Positions 1-9,059 of a stretch of 33,081 nucleotides of DNA are shown piece by piece. The position numbers were made by a program, and so were the translations under genes. Under the pieces are notes generated by a model, which did no database searches, had not been told where the DNA came from, and saw only the letters and a program-made list of their open reading frames with translations. Numbering within the stretch: the first letter of the stretch is position 1; every line of letters begins with the position of its first letter. The stretch comes from an uncultured Ignavibacteriota bacterium. Lineage in GTDB: Bacteria; Bacteroidota; Ignavibacteria; Palsa-1295. The stretch lies in NCBI GenBank assembly GCA_903900335.1, contig CAIUMP010000058.1, positions 1 to 33,081 on the forward strand, given 5' to 3'.

Positions 1-1642
1 CACGCAGATAATACACCCCATCCGGCAAGGAGGAGACCTCCAGCGCCGCCCTCTGGCCGGAAACCTCCCGGCTTAAGCGCAACTTGCCGAGCACATCCAA
101 CACCCCCACCTCCACCGGCACCGAAGGTGCCGAGGCAAAATGCACCCTCACCTCGCTGCCTGCCGGATTGGGCTCTACGCTCTCGATCTGAAACGGCGAA
201 CCGGTGGACATGTAGCGAAGAAGGGTAGAATCCCCACAGCCATCGAAATCAATCTCCACGCTATCGGCGCCATCTGCGGAGAGGGCTTGGCAATCGCAGT
301 TCAGGCGCTTGCCGAAGAGGTGTGCATAATCGAGATAGATTTTGGCCGAAGGAGACGCGAGATACGTATTGAACGTAAGCTGCAAGATGGGATTCGGAAG
401 CTCCGCGTTCGAATCTCCCTTGATGGTGAGATCGAGAACACCACCGCGCGTGCTGGAATCAGTAATAACCCACGATGGCGGCAGTTTCACACTCCGGAAA
501 CCCAGTGCCGGATCGAACCGGATGACGATATGCCCGGAGTCAATGCCAAGTTGGGATTGATCGGCGGTGAGATTTACCGACACTGTGTTGCCCGCTTTAA
601 TACTGGTTTGCTTCGTGCTGTCGGGAAAAGAAATACCAGTTGCGAAGTACTGCATCGAATCGAGATTCGTCATCCATAAGGCATGTCCGAATAGCGAATC
701 CTCAGTAATAATGTAAGCATAAGGATACTTGATAAAAGAGCGCTGGCGCCAAACTTCCGTCGAACGCGGACTGCAAAGATATTTCCAAGAAAGCCCCTGG
801 TCGGACGACATGTAACACCCGCTCTTGAGTGTAACAAATAGATGTGAGATGTCACCGCCAACCCAGCCGGAACTCCGCGAACCGGTCCAGTCATCCGCTT
901 CAGGGAAAGTGTAAAGAATATGCCAAGTATCCCACGCATCATCCGTCCGCAAGACGGTTGCCGAGACACACGTGATCGCAAAGAAAGTCTTCGTCCCTTG
1001 TATCGCCAATGGTTGGTAGCATTCGCTGTCCATGGATAGTTCGGACCAGCTATGACCGCCGTCTGAGGTTCTAAGCCATGGGAATGTGATGGTCGGCCAA
1101 TCGTACTCCGAAGCTAAGATGCCCAAATTACCATCCGCAAACGCATAGCCGGTATGATCATCTTCCCGCACGGCTAACCATGTGAGACCTTCATCCCAGG
1201 AAACAATTTGAAAGCCCTGGTCGTGGGTCGCGGCAAATAATCCGTGCGATGTGCTATCATAGTAGATTGGGCCACCACGAACCGGGGGAGTGTTCATCGA
1301 AGCCCAGTTATCCCCCCCGTCCGTCGTTCTGAACCAGCCCTCGTCGCAACCCAGCCATCCTGTCAACGAGTCTTTGAAGGATATATCAACCACACGACCG
1401 GCCAAATCGGAAAAATGCGGCAGAGACCACGAACCCCCGCCATCCTTCGTTTTCATAAGCGACGGGAGTTCGGAGCCAGCGAAACCGATCCGCGGAGGTC
1501 CCGGTAGGTTGAGAAAGGTTATCAACCGAAACGGAGAATGGTCCACATTCGCAATGCGGTGCCATTGACACGCCGCGAGTGATGCAAATAACAACAGGTG
1601 AGCGAGGGACGCAAGAATGGTCAATACGAGGGACACAGCCAT
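1..1642 (-). CDS. Secreted Asp-box repeat protein with T9SS sorting domain (3' end outside window)
   Basis: Translating the minus strand gives an open frame of 547 residues running off the left edge. The proposed ATG (1642) is followed by a hydrophobic signal segment ending in LAAC, which resembles a lipobox. A GAGGGG stretch lies 11 nt upstream. An alternative ATG at 1720 would overlap the preceding gene and add 26 residues. The middle contains Asp-box-like motifs (TKDGG.SW, TTDGGDNW, TSDGGHSW, SSDQGLSW) typical of BNR/sialidase-like beta-propellers. The last ~60 visible residues (about 487-547) read VEPNPAGSEVRV...VGVLDVLGK...LPDGVYYLRV, a T9SS type A sorting domain, so only a few residues should be missing. 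The product is probably exported through the Sec and type IX systems and displayed or released. The start lies 62 bp after the fibre gene, suggesting co-transcription. Ligand and activity are unknown. Confidence 0.85.
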   Translation of the reverse strand, partial: MAVSLVLTILASLAHLLLFASLAACQWHRIANVDHSPFRLITFLNLPGPPRIGFAGSELPSLMKTKDGGGSWSLPHFSDLAGRVVDISFKDSLTGWLGCDEGWFRTTDGGDNWASMNTPPVRGGPIYYDSTSHGLFAATHDQGFQIVSWDEGLTWLAVREDDHTGYAFADGNLGILASEYDWPTITFPWLRTSDGGHSWSELSMDSECYQPLAIQGTKTFFAITCVSATVLRTDDAWDTWHILYTFPEADDWTGSRSSGWVGGDISHLFVTLKSGCYMSSDQGLSWKYLCSPRSTEVWRQRSFIKYPYAYIITEDSLFGHALWMTNLDSMQYFATGISFPDSTKQTSIKAGNTVSVNLTADQSQLGIDSGHIVIRFDPALGFRSVKLPPSWVITDSSTRGGVLDLTIKGDSNAELPNPILQLTFNTYLASPSAKIYLDYAHLFGKRLNCDCQALSADGADSVEIDFDGCGDSTLLRYMSTGSPFQIESVEPNPAGSEVRVHFASAPSVPVEVGVLDVLGKLRLSREVSGQRAALEVSSLPDGVYYLR

Positions 1643-1704
1643 CGTACCATGCGCCCCTCGGTGCCCGGACACAACTTGTGACCGGGCAACCGCAACTGTT
1701 ACTG

Positions 1705-4700
1705 CTACTTTCTTCCACATACCTGGAACATAACTCTTCCATCGACTTGAACACAACTGTTGCTCGGATCGAGGATGAAAATATCAAACGAATCGGAGTT
1801 GCCCCCTGCCCCCAGGGGTGTAACGGTGACAATTCGGCACGGGGGCGTCCCGATTATAGGAGATACCGGCGTAGCGGTGACAGAAAAGCCATTCGACAAA
1901 TGAACAGCGGTCGTCCCGTCTGGTGCGATAATGTTAAGTTTAACCCTGTACTGCCCTTTACAAATGTAAACAACTGACACTACACCAAAATCGGATACGA
2001 GCGCTGTGGTTCCTGTGCAGGGTGGCCCCGCTAGCGCACTCCCCGTGACGTCACCCCAGGCATAGGATATATTGTCCTGGTAAGTCGCCCCGTAAATTAC
2101 AGAGGCAGCAGACCCTAAAGTGTGATGCACAATCGAGTGTCCGTTATCGGAGACCTCAAACGCATCGGAACGATGCGCAGAATCGGCAGAAACACCATTA
2201 CCAACGACGAACGTAAATTTGTCGCCGATATTGGTGACCGTGTCCGCTGCGGAGAAATCAAGATGACCTAATTGTGCATCCACCGGCTGCACGAAGTTAT
2301 ACTTCCCGACGACGGTCTGGTAATCTCTTGCCTCCAGCCCAATCCCTCCCGGTATCGTGGACCCCATTCCAACGGAGTGGTTCTTGTAACCGCCGCCGAC
2401 AGAACCGTAACCTCCATTCACAGTGTTCAGGAGACCACCCGCGATGGACCCATGTATCGGAGACGTGTAGAGCGAGCCAAGCATGTAAATGGTGTGGTAG
2501 AAAGCGGTGTCAACCCAGCGTGCATCAATGTCGCCAATGGTATCTGTCACGCCTCCAGCAATCGTCCCTACTGGGGCAATGGCGTTGGCAGAGCAACCCA
2601 CATGCTGCATGTAGATAAGATTTCCATTACCACCACCGATGGTACTATAGTATGACATGATCTCATTACTTTGACCGCCGCCGATCGTCGGTGACTGGCC
2701 TCCAGTTGTGATCGAATTACCTATGCCGCCACCGATGGTTCCTGCGGTGCTCCCAACAACATTAGCAATTCCGCCTCCGATCGACGAGTAACCGGCATAC
2801 GCCTCTACTGTGTTTTCGCCACCACCAGCAATAACGGACATTCCGAGCGTATCAAACTCAATCCAGTTCCGGTGTCCTCCCGCGATCACGGTGTACTTTG
2901 CTTGAGTTACATTATGATTTCCCCCGCTCACCGCAGAAGCCACGCTGCCAGTATCTATGAAGTTGTGTGATCCTCCAGCGATTTGGGAAAATCGCGAGTG
3001 TGCTTCAATTGCGTTTGAATCGCCTCCGGAAATCGTGGAATATGGTGAACCGCTGATAATGGAGTTCGAATCGCCGCCGCTAATCGTGCTGTTTGCTGCG
3101 GCAACGGAATTGACGCGCCCTCCTGCGACGGTTGAATAGGATGAGCTGGACGAGATGCTGTTTTGAAGTCCACCGACAATAGCACCGTACGAAGAGCTAA
3201 TGAGGTTGGAATCTCCACCTGTCAGCACGGAGGCTGGCGCAGCGTAGTCGATTTTGTTCTTTTGCCCACCGCCGAGTACGGAGAATGGCGATATGACACT
3301 GTCGTTCACACCACCGCCAAGGAAAGAGAATTTTCCGCCTCCAATGTAGTTGTGACTACCACCGACCAATGTCGCGGTATCTGATCCCCAATAGATAGTA
3401 TTCTTGATTCCGCCACCTAAGAACTCACCATATCCATACATCGTGTCGGAGTAACCACCGACAAGCGTCGAATGCTCGTCCTGCAAGAAATTGCTTTCTC
3501 CCGCTCCAATAAAGCTAAAGACGCCGTGCACCATGCGGTTGTGATACCCACCTACAATCGCGCCACCATCTGCCCAGCCAAGATCGTCTATCCTATTCAT
3601 CCTACCTCCGCCGATAAAGGAAAGCGGTGGCTGGACGATATTTGAATCACCACCGCCGATTGTACTTCCCCAGGCTGCCGTGTCGAGTAGGTTATTCCAT
3701 CCACCCGCAATAACTCCGAAGCTCGGATTCTCTTCTACGTTACCGTATCCGCCCCCGACGACATTATGGTCTGCCCCAAGAAAGTAGATATAGTTGTTTT
3801 CTCCGCCAGCAATAACGGAGAAAGGACCCTGAACAAGGTTCTGCCGTCCGCCACCAATCGACACATACATAGCGCCGCTATCGATAGTATTGCTTACCCC
3901 GCCCGCGATAACGCCTCCCTCGCTGCTTGAATGGATAGAGTTGGATTGGCCACCGGTAATCACGGAATAAGCGATGCCATGACCAGCAATTCGATTCTGT
4001 TTTCCGCCGCCGATGAAGGTGTTAGAATTCGTATCGCCTTTGATTGAATTCTGTTCCCCTCCGGTGATGGCACTATGGCTTGACTGGTTTCCGTCTATGG
4101 TATCGTATTCTCCGCCGCCGATTACGGCAAAGTCAACTCCATTGATATCTGAATCAGACGTGCCTACAACGTCATGCCCTCCGCCCGCAATAACAACCCC
4201 CTTGCCGCGCGCATGATTTGCATCTCCTCCACCGACAACTTGATAGTCACCGCTGACCTCATTGCTGTCTCCTCCTCCAATCGAACTATACATCTTGTTC
4301 AGATCGATTCGGTTAAAATGTCCGCCAAGGACGGCATCGTAAGGTCCTTCAACACGATTGGTGTCACCGCCGACAATCGACGACCAAGTGGCCGCATCAG
4401 CCGTTATGTTGTTATTGGAACCGCCCCCTATAAAGGAGTGCCCCTCATAGATAACGTTATTGTCCCCTCCTGCAATTACGCTCGAGACGTCACCATAGTA
4501 TGTCGGCTCCGAGTCACCATCCTCACCGATCTTATTCCCTGTTCCACCCCCTATTATGGAGGTAATATTATGGACCTTGTTACTGAAGCCACTTACTACA
4601 GCCGACCCGGAGATTGTCCCCGTGGTGTTTCCGATTTCATTACCTGTTCCACCGCCGATAAACCCGTTCGGCGCGTCCGACTTGATTGTGTTCTGGGAAC

Positions 4701-5652
4701 CGCCCACTATGGAAGAAGAATCCGCTGATACGGTGTTAGATAAGCCGCTTCCGATGAAGGAGAAGCTCCCGTCAATAGAGTTGAGGTTTCCCGCTAATCC
4801 TCCGCCTGCGATGGTTGATCCGTAACGCGCTGCTGCAATAGAATTTCCGCTGCCTGATCCCGCGCCTGCACCGTATCCCCAGATGATACTCGGCGAGTAA
4901 CTTGAGTAGGGTAGCTCAATATGAAAAACTCTATGCAGAGGTGCGGTCACATGACCATCCTCCAGATGTATTTCAAAAGCATTGCTCGTTGCGTCAGCAG
5001 TACCTATGAAATTGGTGGGGACTGAGATGCTTGTATTTCCAGTCTCTCCCCAGTAATCGACTGCACCGCCACCAACATGCGTCTGAACTGCATCACCCTT
5101 TCCGGTGGTGCTGGTTCGCACTCCGCTTGAAAGGAGAAGGGTGTTCGTTCCTGGGTCGATACTGGCATTTAGTCCTTCGCCGGTCGCGATGTTTATTCCC
5201 GTACCTCGGCCCGTTACTTTAGCACCATTTACTGTTATCGAAGAGACATAATCCGTCGCCAATTTATTCGCAGTGATCGAATTATCCGCGACATTCATTG
5301 CGAATGGAACAGCGCCGAGCCGCGCGAGTGGCCTCGTTTCCGCCGTCCCGTTTATGGCCGTGCCCACCCAGATCGGGCCGTCCATCTCTGTGGCTTTGGG
5401 TAACGGCTTGTTGGAGCCGAGTGCTATGTTGAAGATACCTTTTCGCACTTCTGTCGCATACGTATCCTGCCAGAGTGGGTGCGTCCCACCCTCGTCAGAA
5501 TAAAATGTAACCGTGACCGAATAGGTGCCGCTATCTGCCGGCCCTCCCGAAGTATTCGAGAGCACGCCCTGATAGCTGATGGTCTGTGATTGTGCTCGAA
5601 CGCTTAGTGCGGAGCAACAGAGAACGACAAGAAACAATATGGCATTTTTCAT
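1705..5652 (-). CDS. Giant secreted fibre-like protein with ~48 Gly-Gly beta-repeats
   Basis: The 1315-aa product starts with a clear Sec signal peptide (MKNAILFLVVLCCSALSVRAQ). Residues ~22-150 form an N-terminal domain (SYQGVL..., GTYSVTVTFYSDEGG, IFNIALGS, PFAMNVADNSI) of the kind seen at the start of tail-fibre-like proteins in Ignavibacteria and relatives. Residues ~279-1119 contain about 48 degenerate repeats of roughly 17 residues with consensus S.IGGG..N.I. They end in YQTVVGKYN and then VVGNG...RSDAFEV, phrases seen in YadA/trimeric-autotransporter heads and some phage fibres. I infer a long beta-roll or beta-helix stalk. The C-terminal ~130 residues are Cys-containing and unrecognised. 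There is no YadA membrane anchor, no S74 peptidase domain and no T9SS sorting domain, so the export and attachment route is unclear. An adhesin or surface-fibre role is inference. Confidence 0.85.
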   Translation of the reverse strand: MKNAILFLVVLCCSALSVRAQSQTISYQGVLSNTSGGPADSGTYSVTVTFYSDEGGTHPLWQDTYATEVRKGIFNIALGSNKPLPKATEMDGPIWVGTAINGTAETRPLARLGAVPFAMNVADNSITANKLATDYVSSITVNGAKVTGRGTGINIATGEGLNASIDPGTNTLLLSSGVRTSTTGKGDAVQTHVGGGAVDYWGETGNTSISVPTNFIGTADATSNAFEIHLEDGHVTAPLHRVFHIELPYSSYSPSIIWGYGAGAGSGSGNSIAAARYGSTIAGGGLAGNLNSIDGSFSFIGSGLSNTVSADSSSIVGGSQNTIKSDAPNGFIGGGTGNEIGNTTGTISGSAVVSGFSNKVHNITSIIGGGTGNKIGEDGDSEPTYYGDVSSVIAGGDNNVIYEGHSFIGGGSNNNITADAATWSSIVGGDTNRVEGPYDAVLGGHFNRIDLNKMYSSIGGGDSNEVSGDYQVVGGGDANHARGKGVVIAGGGHDVVGTSDSDINGVDFAVIGGGEYDTIDGNQSSHSAITGGEQNSIKGDTNSNTFIGGGKQNRIAGHGIAYSVITGGQSNSIHSSSEGGVIAGGVSNTIDSGAMYVSIGGGRQNLVQGPFSVIAGGENNYIYFLGADHNVVGGGYGNVEENPSFGVIAGGWNNLLDTAAWGSTIGGGDSNIVQPPLSFIGGGRMNRIDDLGWADGGAIVGGYHNRMVHGVFSFIGAGESNFLQDEHSTLVGGYSDTMYGYGEFLGGGIKNTIYWGSDTATLVGGSHNYIGGGKFSFLGGGVNDSVISPFSVLGGGQKNKIDYAAPASVLTGGDSNLISSSYGAIVGGLQNSISSSSSYSTVAGGRVNSVAAANSTISGGDSNSIISGSPYSTISGGDSNAIEAHSRFSQIAGGSHNFIDTGSVASAVSGGNHNVTQAKYTVIAGGHRNWIEFDTLGMSVIAGGGENTVEAYAGYSSIGGGIANVVGSTAGTIGGGIGNSITTGGQSPTIGGGQSNEIMSYYSTIGGGNGNLIYMQHVGCSANAIAPVGTIAGGVTDTIGDIDARWVDTAFYHTIYMLGSLYTSPIHGSIAGGLLNTVNGGYGSVGGGYKNHSVGMGSTIPGGIGLEARDYQTVVGKYNFVQPVDAQLGHLDFSAADTVTNIGDKFTFVVGNGVSADSAHRSDAFEVSDNGHSIVHHTLGSAASVIYGATYQDNISYAWGDVTGSALAGPPCTGTTALVSDFGVVSVVYICKGQYRVKLNIIAPDGTTAVHLSNGFSVTATPVSPIIGTPPCRIVTVTPLGAGGNSDSFDIFILDPSNSCVQVDGRVMFQVCGRK
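2296..4818 (-). repeat. Degenerate in-frame coding repeats, ~17 codons each
   Basis: The stretch encodes residues ~279-1119 of the fibre protein. Units share the core [S/A/G][V/T/F]IxGGxxNxI but differ in the linker (about 5-15 residues). I count roughly 48 units by eye. Nucleotide identity between units is low, so this is an old, protein-selected array rather than a recent tandem expansion. Only the double-Gly codons and the Asn/Ile positions recur regularly. Confidence 0.85.
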
Positions 5653-5747
5653 GAGCCAAGATGGAGTAATTGACTCAAACTAAACTCTGGTGGCGACTTC
5701 GCGTTATACTCCCAACCGGCAACTGACCTCAAACTCTGCTTGCTAAT

Positions 5748-5775
5748 ATAATACAATTTCGGGCCTCCCTCTCAA
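5748..5775 (-). promoter_or_regulatory. Possible sigma-70-like promoter for the fibre gene
   Basis: On the minus strand TTGAGA (5775-5770) and TATTAT (5753-5748) are separated by 16 bp in the 142-bp gap between the czcA-like gene and the fibre gene, about 95 bp before the fibre ATG. This would let the secreted-protein pair be expressed separately from the efflux operon. It rests on consensus matching only, and A+T-rich gaps give chance matches. Confidence 0.3.
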
Positions 5776-5794
5776 AATAATTGACGATCCATCC

Positions 5795-8700
5795 TCACTT
5801 CTCATGCGGATGCTCTACGTGCAATTCCTTCTCCCGCAACTCTCGCAGATGTTCGAGATGATGGTGTTCCTCCAACTCCCGCGCTTCGACGGCGAGAGCC
5901 GCCTCGTTCCGGCGCGTGCCACGTTCGAGCGTGTAATACAGGGCGGGTAATACCAACAATGTCAGAACGAGCGCACTCGCAAGCCCTCCGACGATGACCG
6001 TAGCCAGCGGACGCTGCACATCCGAGCCAATTCCCGTTGCAAGCGATGCCGGTATTAGACCGATCATTGCTACGAGCATCATCATGAGAATCGGGCGCAG
6101 TTCGTCCTCCGCGCCTTGCTTTACCGCATCCAAGAGTGACATTCCCTCGGGGTGCTCAGGTGTTCCCGAACCTGCCGAGCGCAAATGATTGAACCGTGAG
6201 ATCAGCAGTACACCCGACATCACCGCAACACCAAACAGCGAGATGAAACCCACCCCCGACGACACCGAGAAATTGATCCCACGAATCCACAAGGCGAGTA
6301 CACCACCGACCAAAGCCAGCGGAACATTCACAAGCACGATCGCTGCGTACTTTGCTGACTTGAAAGTCACAAAAAGGAATGCGAAGATGAGGAACAGTGT
6401 AATTGGAATAATGACAATGAGATGATTGCGCGCGCGATTGAGATTTTCGAATTGCCCACCCCAATCGAGCGAGTAGCCATTGGCAGGATGTAGCATCCCC
6501 GCGATCTTCTGCTGAGCCTCAGCCACGAACGACCCCTGGTCTCGCCCTCGGATATTCGTCCGTACGCCGATCTGCCGATGCCCATCTTCGCGAGCAATGA
6601 GCGTCGATCCGTCCTCAATGACAATGTGTGCAAGGTCGGAGAGCGGGATGTGCTGCCCGGATGGTGAAGTGATCTCCAGGTTGGAAATATCTTCTACCGT
6701 CGACCGCGTGCTCGCCTGGTATCGGACGACGATATCGAACTTGCGTTCGCCTTCATAGAGCGTACTCACCTGTTTACCCGCCACTGCGAGTTCGATCACA
6801 TCCTCCACATCGCGGACATTAATACCGTAGCGCGCCACCGCTTGCCTATCCACCTCGATCCGAAGTTGCGCTTGATCGCCCTCCTCTTCGATGCCGCTTT
6901 CTGAAGCCCCGCGAATGCTCTTGATCGTGCGGTAGATGGTGTCGGCGTACGACCGTAGTGTTGTGAGATCCTCGCCATTGACCAGCACCGCCAGATCCGC
7001 AGAGGATCCCGTCACTGCTTCTGTCACATTGTCGAGGATCGGCTGCGAAAAGCTGAAGTTGGCGCCGGCAATTCTTGCCTCCAGTGCCGCTTTCATTTCT
7101 GCGACCAGCTTATGTTTGTCCATCCCGCTGGGCCACGTGTCGTACTGCGTAAGTTCGACGTGCGTCTCGATGCGGTTCGGCCCGTAGGGGTCGGTGCCGT
7201 CATCGTTTCGCCCGAGTTGTGTGATGACGGCACGCACCTCTGGGTGGGCCGCGCAGACTTCCCGAATGATCGGAGGATATTCGGATGCCGCCCTCAACGA
7301 GATTCCCGCAGGAAGCACCGTCCGAATTACGATAGCGCCTTCGTCCAACTCCGGGAGGAATTCCGTGCCCAAATGAGATGCAATGAATAACGCTCCTCCA
7401 ACGACCAGCACCGCACCCGTTAGCACAATGCGCCGGCGCTTGATCAGATGTTCCACGACGGTTGCGTATGCACCCTCGATCCATTTCGCGATCGGGTTCT
7501 TCCACTCCTTGACAATTCCTGATTTAAACACGAATGTCGCCAGAACCGGGACAAGCGTTAACGCCAATAGCAAAGAACCGAAGATCGCAAAGCTAAGAGT
7601 GTAAGCCATTGGTGAGAAGAGCTTCCCTTCAACGCGCGTAAGCGTGAACATCGGCAAGTAGGCTAACACAATTATCACCACCGAGAAGAAGATCTGCCGA
7701 TCCACCTCTTCCGTTGCTTCAATGATGAGTCGGATCGCCCCTTTTTGACTGCGTTCCGCTTCCGTTGCATGGGAGAACTTCCGCATGATGGCTTCTGTCA
7801 GGATCACCGCTCCATCTACGATGATCCCGAAGTCGATGGCTCCGAGCGAAAGCAAATTTGCAGGGATGCCGGTGAACTTCATCACGATAAACGCCCATAG
7901 CAAGGAGAGTGGGATAGTGATCGCGGTGATTATCGCTGCTCGTACATTTCCCAAGAAGAACAGAAGGATCAGCACGACGATCGTAACTCCTTCGATCAAA
8001 GTGTGGCTGACCGTGTGCAAAGTGTTCTCCACCAACTCTGTTCGATCATAAAGCGTATGCAACTCCACTCCTTCGGGAAGATGCGCCTTCACTTCCTCTA
8101 TCTTTTCCTTCAGGCCCGTTATTACTTCGCTGGGATTTTCCCCACGTCGCATCAAGACGAGCCCCTGCACACCGCTCTGAATTTCGACATGACGCCTGTT
8201 ATCGGTATAGCCAAGAATGCCTTCGGGAGGTAACGCTGTTACTTCCACCGAACCTACATCCCGCACATACACCGGAGTGCCAGCGCTGCTGCTTTGGAGG
8301 ACGATAAGTCCGATGTCATTGGGTGAAGCGATTCTTCCAATTCCCCGAATCGAAAGCGACTGGCTTCCCCTTTCGATCACATTCCCTCCGGTGTTCGCAT
8401 TGTTGGCCTGAATCGCATTTTGCACTGCGCTAGCAGTCAAGCTAAACTTCCGCAGCTTTATCGGATCGAGGATCACGCTGTATTGCTTCACCAATCCTCC
8501 GAAATTCTGGACATCGGCAATGCCCTTCGCCTGTAGGAGCTTGGGTGTTACGACCCAATCCTGCAACGTCCGCAGATCCATAGGTGTAGCGGATGATCCA
8601 GGTTTTGCCTCGATGACGTAACGATAGATCTCCCCCACTGGCGTTGAAAGCGGTGCCAGTTCAGGGGCGAGACCATCAGGGATATCAGCGTCCCGCAATT

Positions 8701-9037
8701 TTTCCGTGACTTGCTGCCTTGCGAAATAGTCATCAGTGCCTTCGTCGAATGTGAGCCGAACGATGGAAAGACCAAACATTGTCCGCGAGCGCCTGTTGAC
8801 AACCCGAGGCACAGCGTTCAGGGCTCGCTCGATCGGGATCGTTACTTGCGACTCCACTTCCGCCGCCGCTCTACCCGGATACTTCGTAATAACATCTACT
8901 TCGGTATCAGCCACATCCGGATACGCTTCGATCCGAAGTGTCAGATACGCCGCAATTCCACCAACGATAATGGTAACGGCGAAGAGCAGTGTGAGGACAC
9001 GCTGCCGCATCGCAAAATGTACGAGTTGACGAATCAT
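5795..9037 (-). CDS. czcA: CzcA-family heavy-metal efflux RND pump
   Basis: The 1080-aa product has the length and layout of a heavy-metal-efflux RND permease: TM1 at ~13-33, periplasmic porter loops, a TM block at ~340-535, a second periplasmic loop and a C-terminal TM block. The proton-relay segment GAIDFGIIVDGAVILTE places acidic residues at 402, 408 and 415, the positions shown to matter in Cupriavidus metallidurans CzcA. CusA-type Cu/Ag pumps have a different segment, so a divalent-cation (Zn/Co/Cd/Ni) substrate is more likely, although the exact metal cannot be read from the sequence. The pump uses the proton gradient to drive metal out through the adaptor and outer-membrane factor encoded just upstream (22-bp gap). 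An unusual feature is the His/Glu-rich tail after residue ~1054 (EEHHHLEHL...HVEHPHEK), a possible cytoplasmic metal-binding extension. Confidence 0.95.
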   Translation of the reverse strand: MIRQLVHFAMRQRVLTLLFAVTIIVGGIAAYLTLRIEAYPDVADTEVDVITKYPGRAAAEVESQVTIPIERALNAVPRVVNRRSRTMFGLSIVRLTFDEGTDDYFARQQVTEKLRDADIPDGLAPELAPLSTPVGEIYRYVIEAKPGSSATPMDLRTLQDWVVTPKLLQAKGIADVQNFGGLVKQYSVILDPIKLRKFSLTASAVQNAIQANNANTGGNVIERGSQSLSIRGIGRIASPNDIGLIVLQSSSAGTPVYVRDVGSVEVTALPPEGILGYTDNRRHVEIQSGVQGLVLMRRGENPSEVITGLKEKIEEVKAHLPEGVELHTLYDRTELVENTLHTVSHTLIEGVTIVVLILLFFLGNVRAAIITAITIPLSLLWAFIVMKFTGIPANLLSLGAIDFGIIVDGAVILTEAIMRKFSHATEAERSQKGAIRLIIEATEEVDRQIFFSVVIIVLAYLPMFTLTRVEGKLFSPMAYTLSFAIFGSLLLALTLVPVLATFVFKSGIVKEWKNPIAKWIEGAYATVVEHLIKRRRIVLTGAVLVVGGALFIASHLGTEFLPELDEGAIVIRTVLPAGISLRAASEYPPIIREVCAAHPEVRAVITQLGRNDDGTDPYGPNRIETHVELTQYDTWPSGMDKHKLVAEMKAALEARIAGANFSFSQPILDNVTEAVTGSSADLAVLVNGEDLTTLRSYADTIYRTIKSIRGASESGIEEEGDQAQLRIEVDRQAVARYGINVRDVEDVIELAVAGKQVSTLYEGERKFDIVVRYQASTRSTVEDISNLEITSPSGQHIPLSDLAHIVIEDGSTLIAREDGHRQIGVRTNIRGRDQGSFVAEAQQKIAGMLHPANGYSLDWGGQFENLNRARNHLIVIIPITLFLIFAFLFVTFKSAKYAAIVLVNVPLALVGGVLALWIRGINFSVSSGVGFISLFGVAVMSGVLLISRFNHLRSAGSGTPEHPEGMSLLDAVKQGAEDELRPILMMMLVAMIGLIPASLATGIGSDVQRPLATVIVGGLASALVLTLLVLPALYYTLERGTRRNEAALAVEARELEEHHHLEHLRELREKELHVEHPHEK

Positions 9038-9059
9038 ACTTTTAGCCCTCCTTGTAGAA

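Noticed and set aside
140-679. A 179-aa plus-strand frame at the left edge
   Set aside because: The minus strand here encodes continuous Asp-box/T9SS protein, and the plus frame has no recognisable feature.
2296-4818. Regular short repeats that could suggest a CRISPR array
   Set aside because: Units are coding, degenerate, of variable spacing and remain in frame for 840 codons, without constant repeats or spacers.
1705-5652. Calling the fibre a classical YadA-type trimeric autotransporter
   Set aside because: No C-terminal four-strand membrane anchor is present.
5795-9037. Calling the RND pump CusA (copper/silver)
   Set aside because: The D402/D408/E415 proton-relay segment is that of CzcA-type divalent-cation pumps, and CusA has a different segment.
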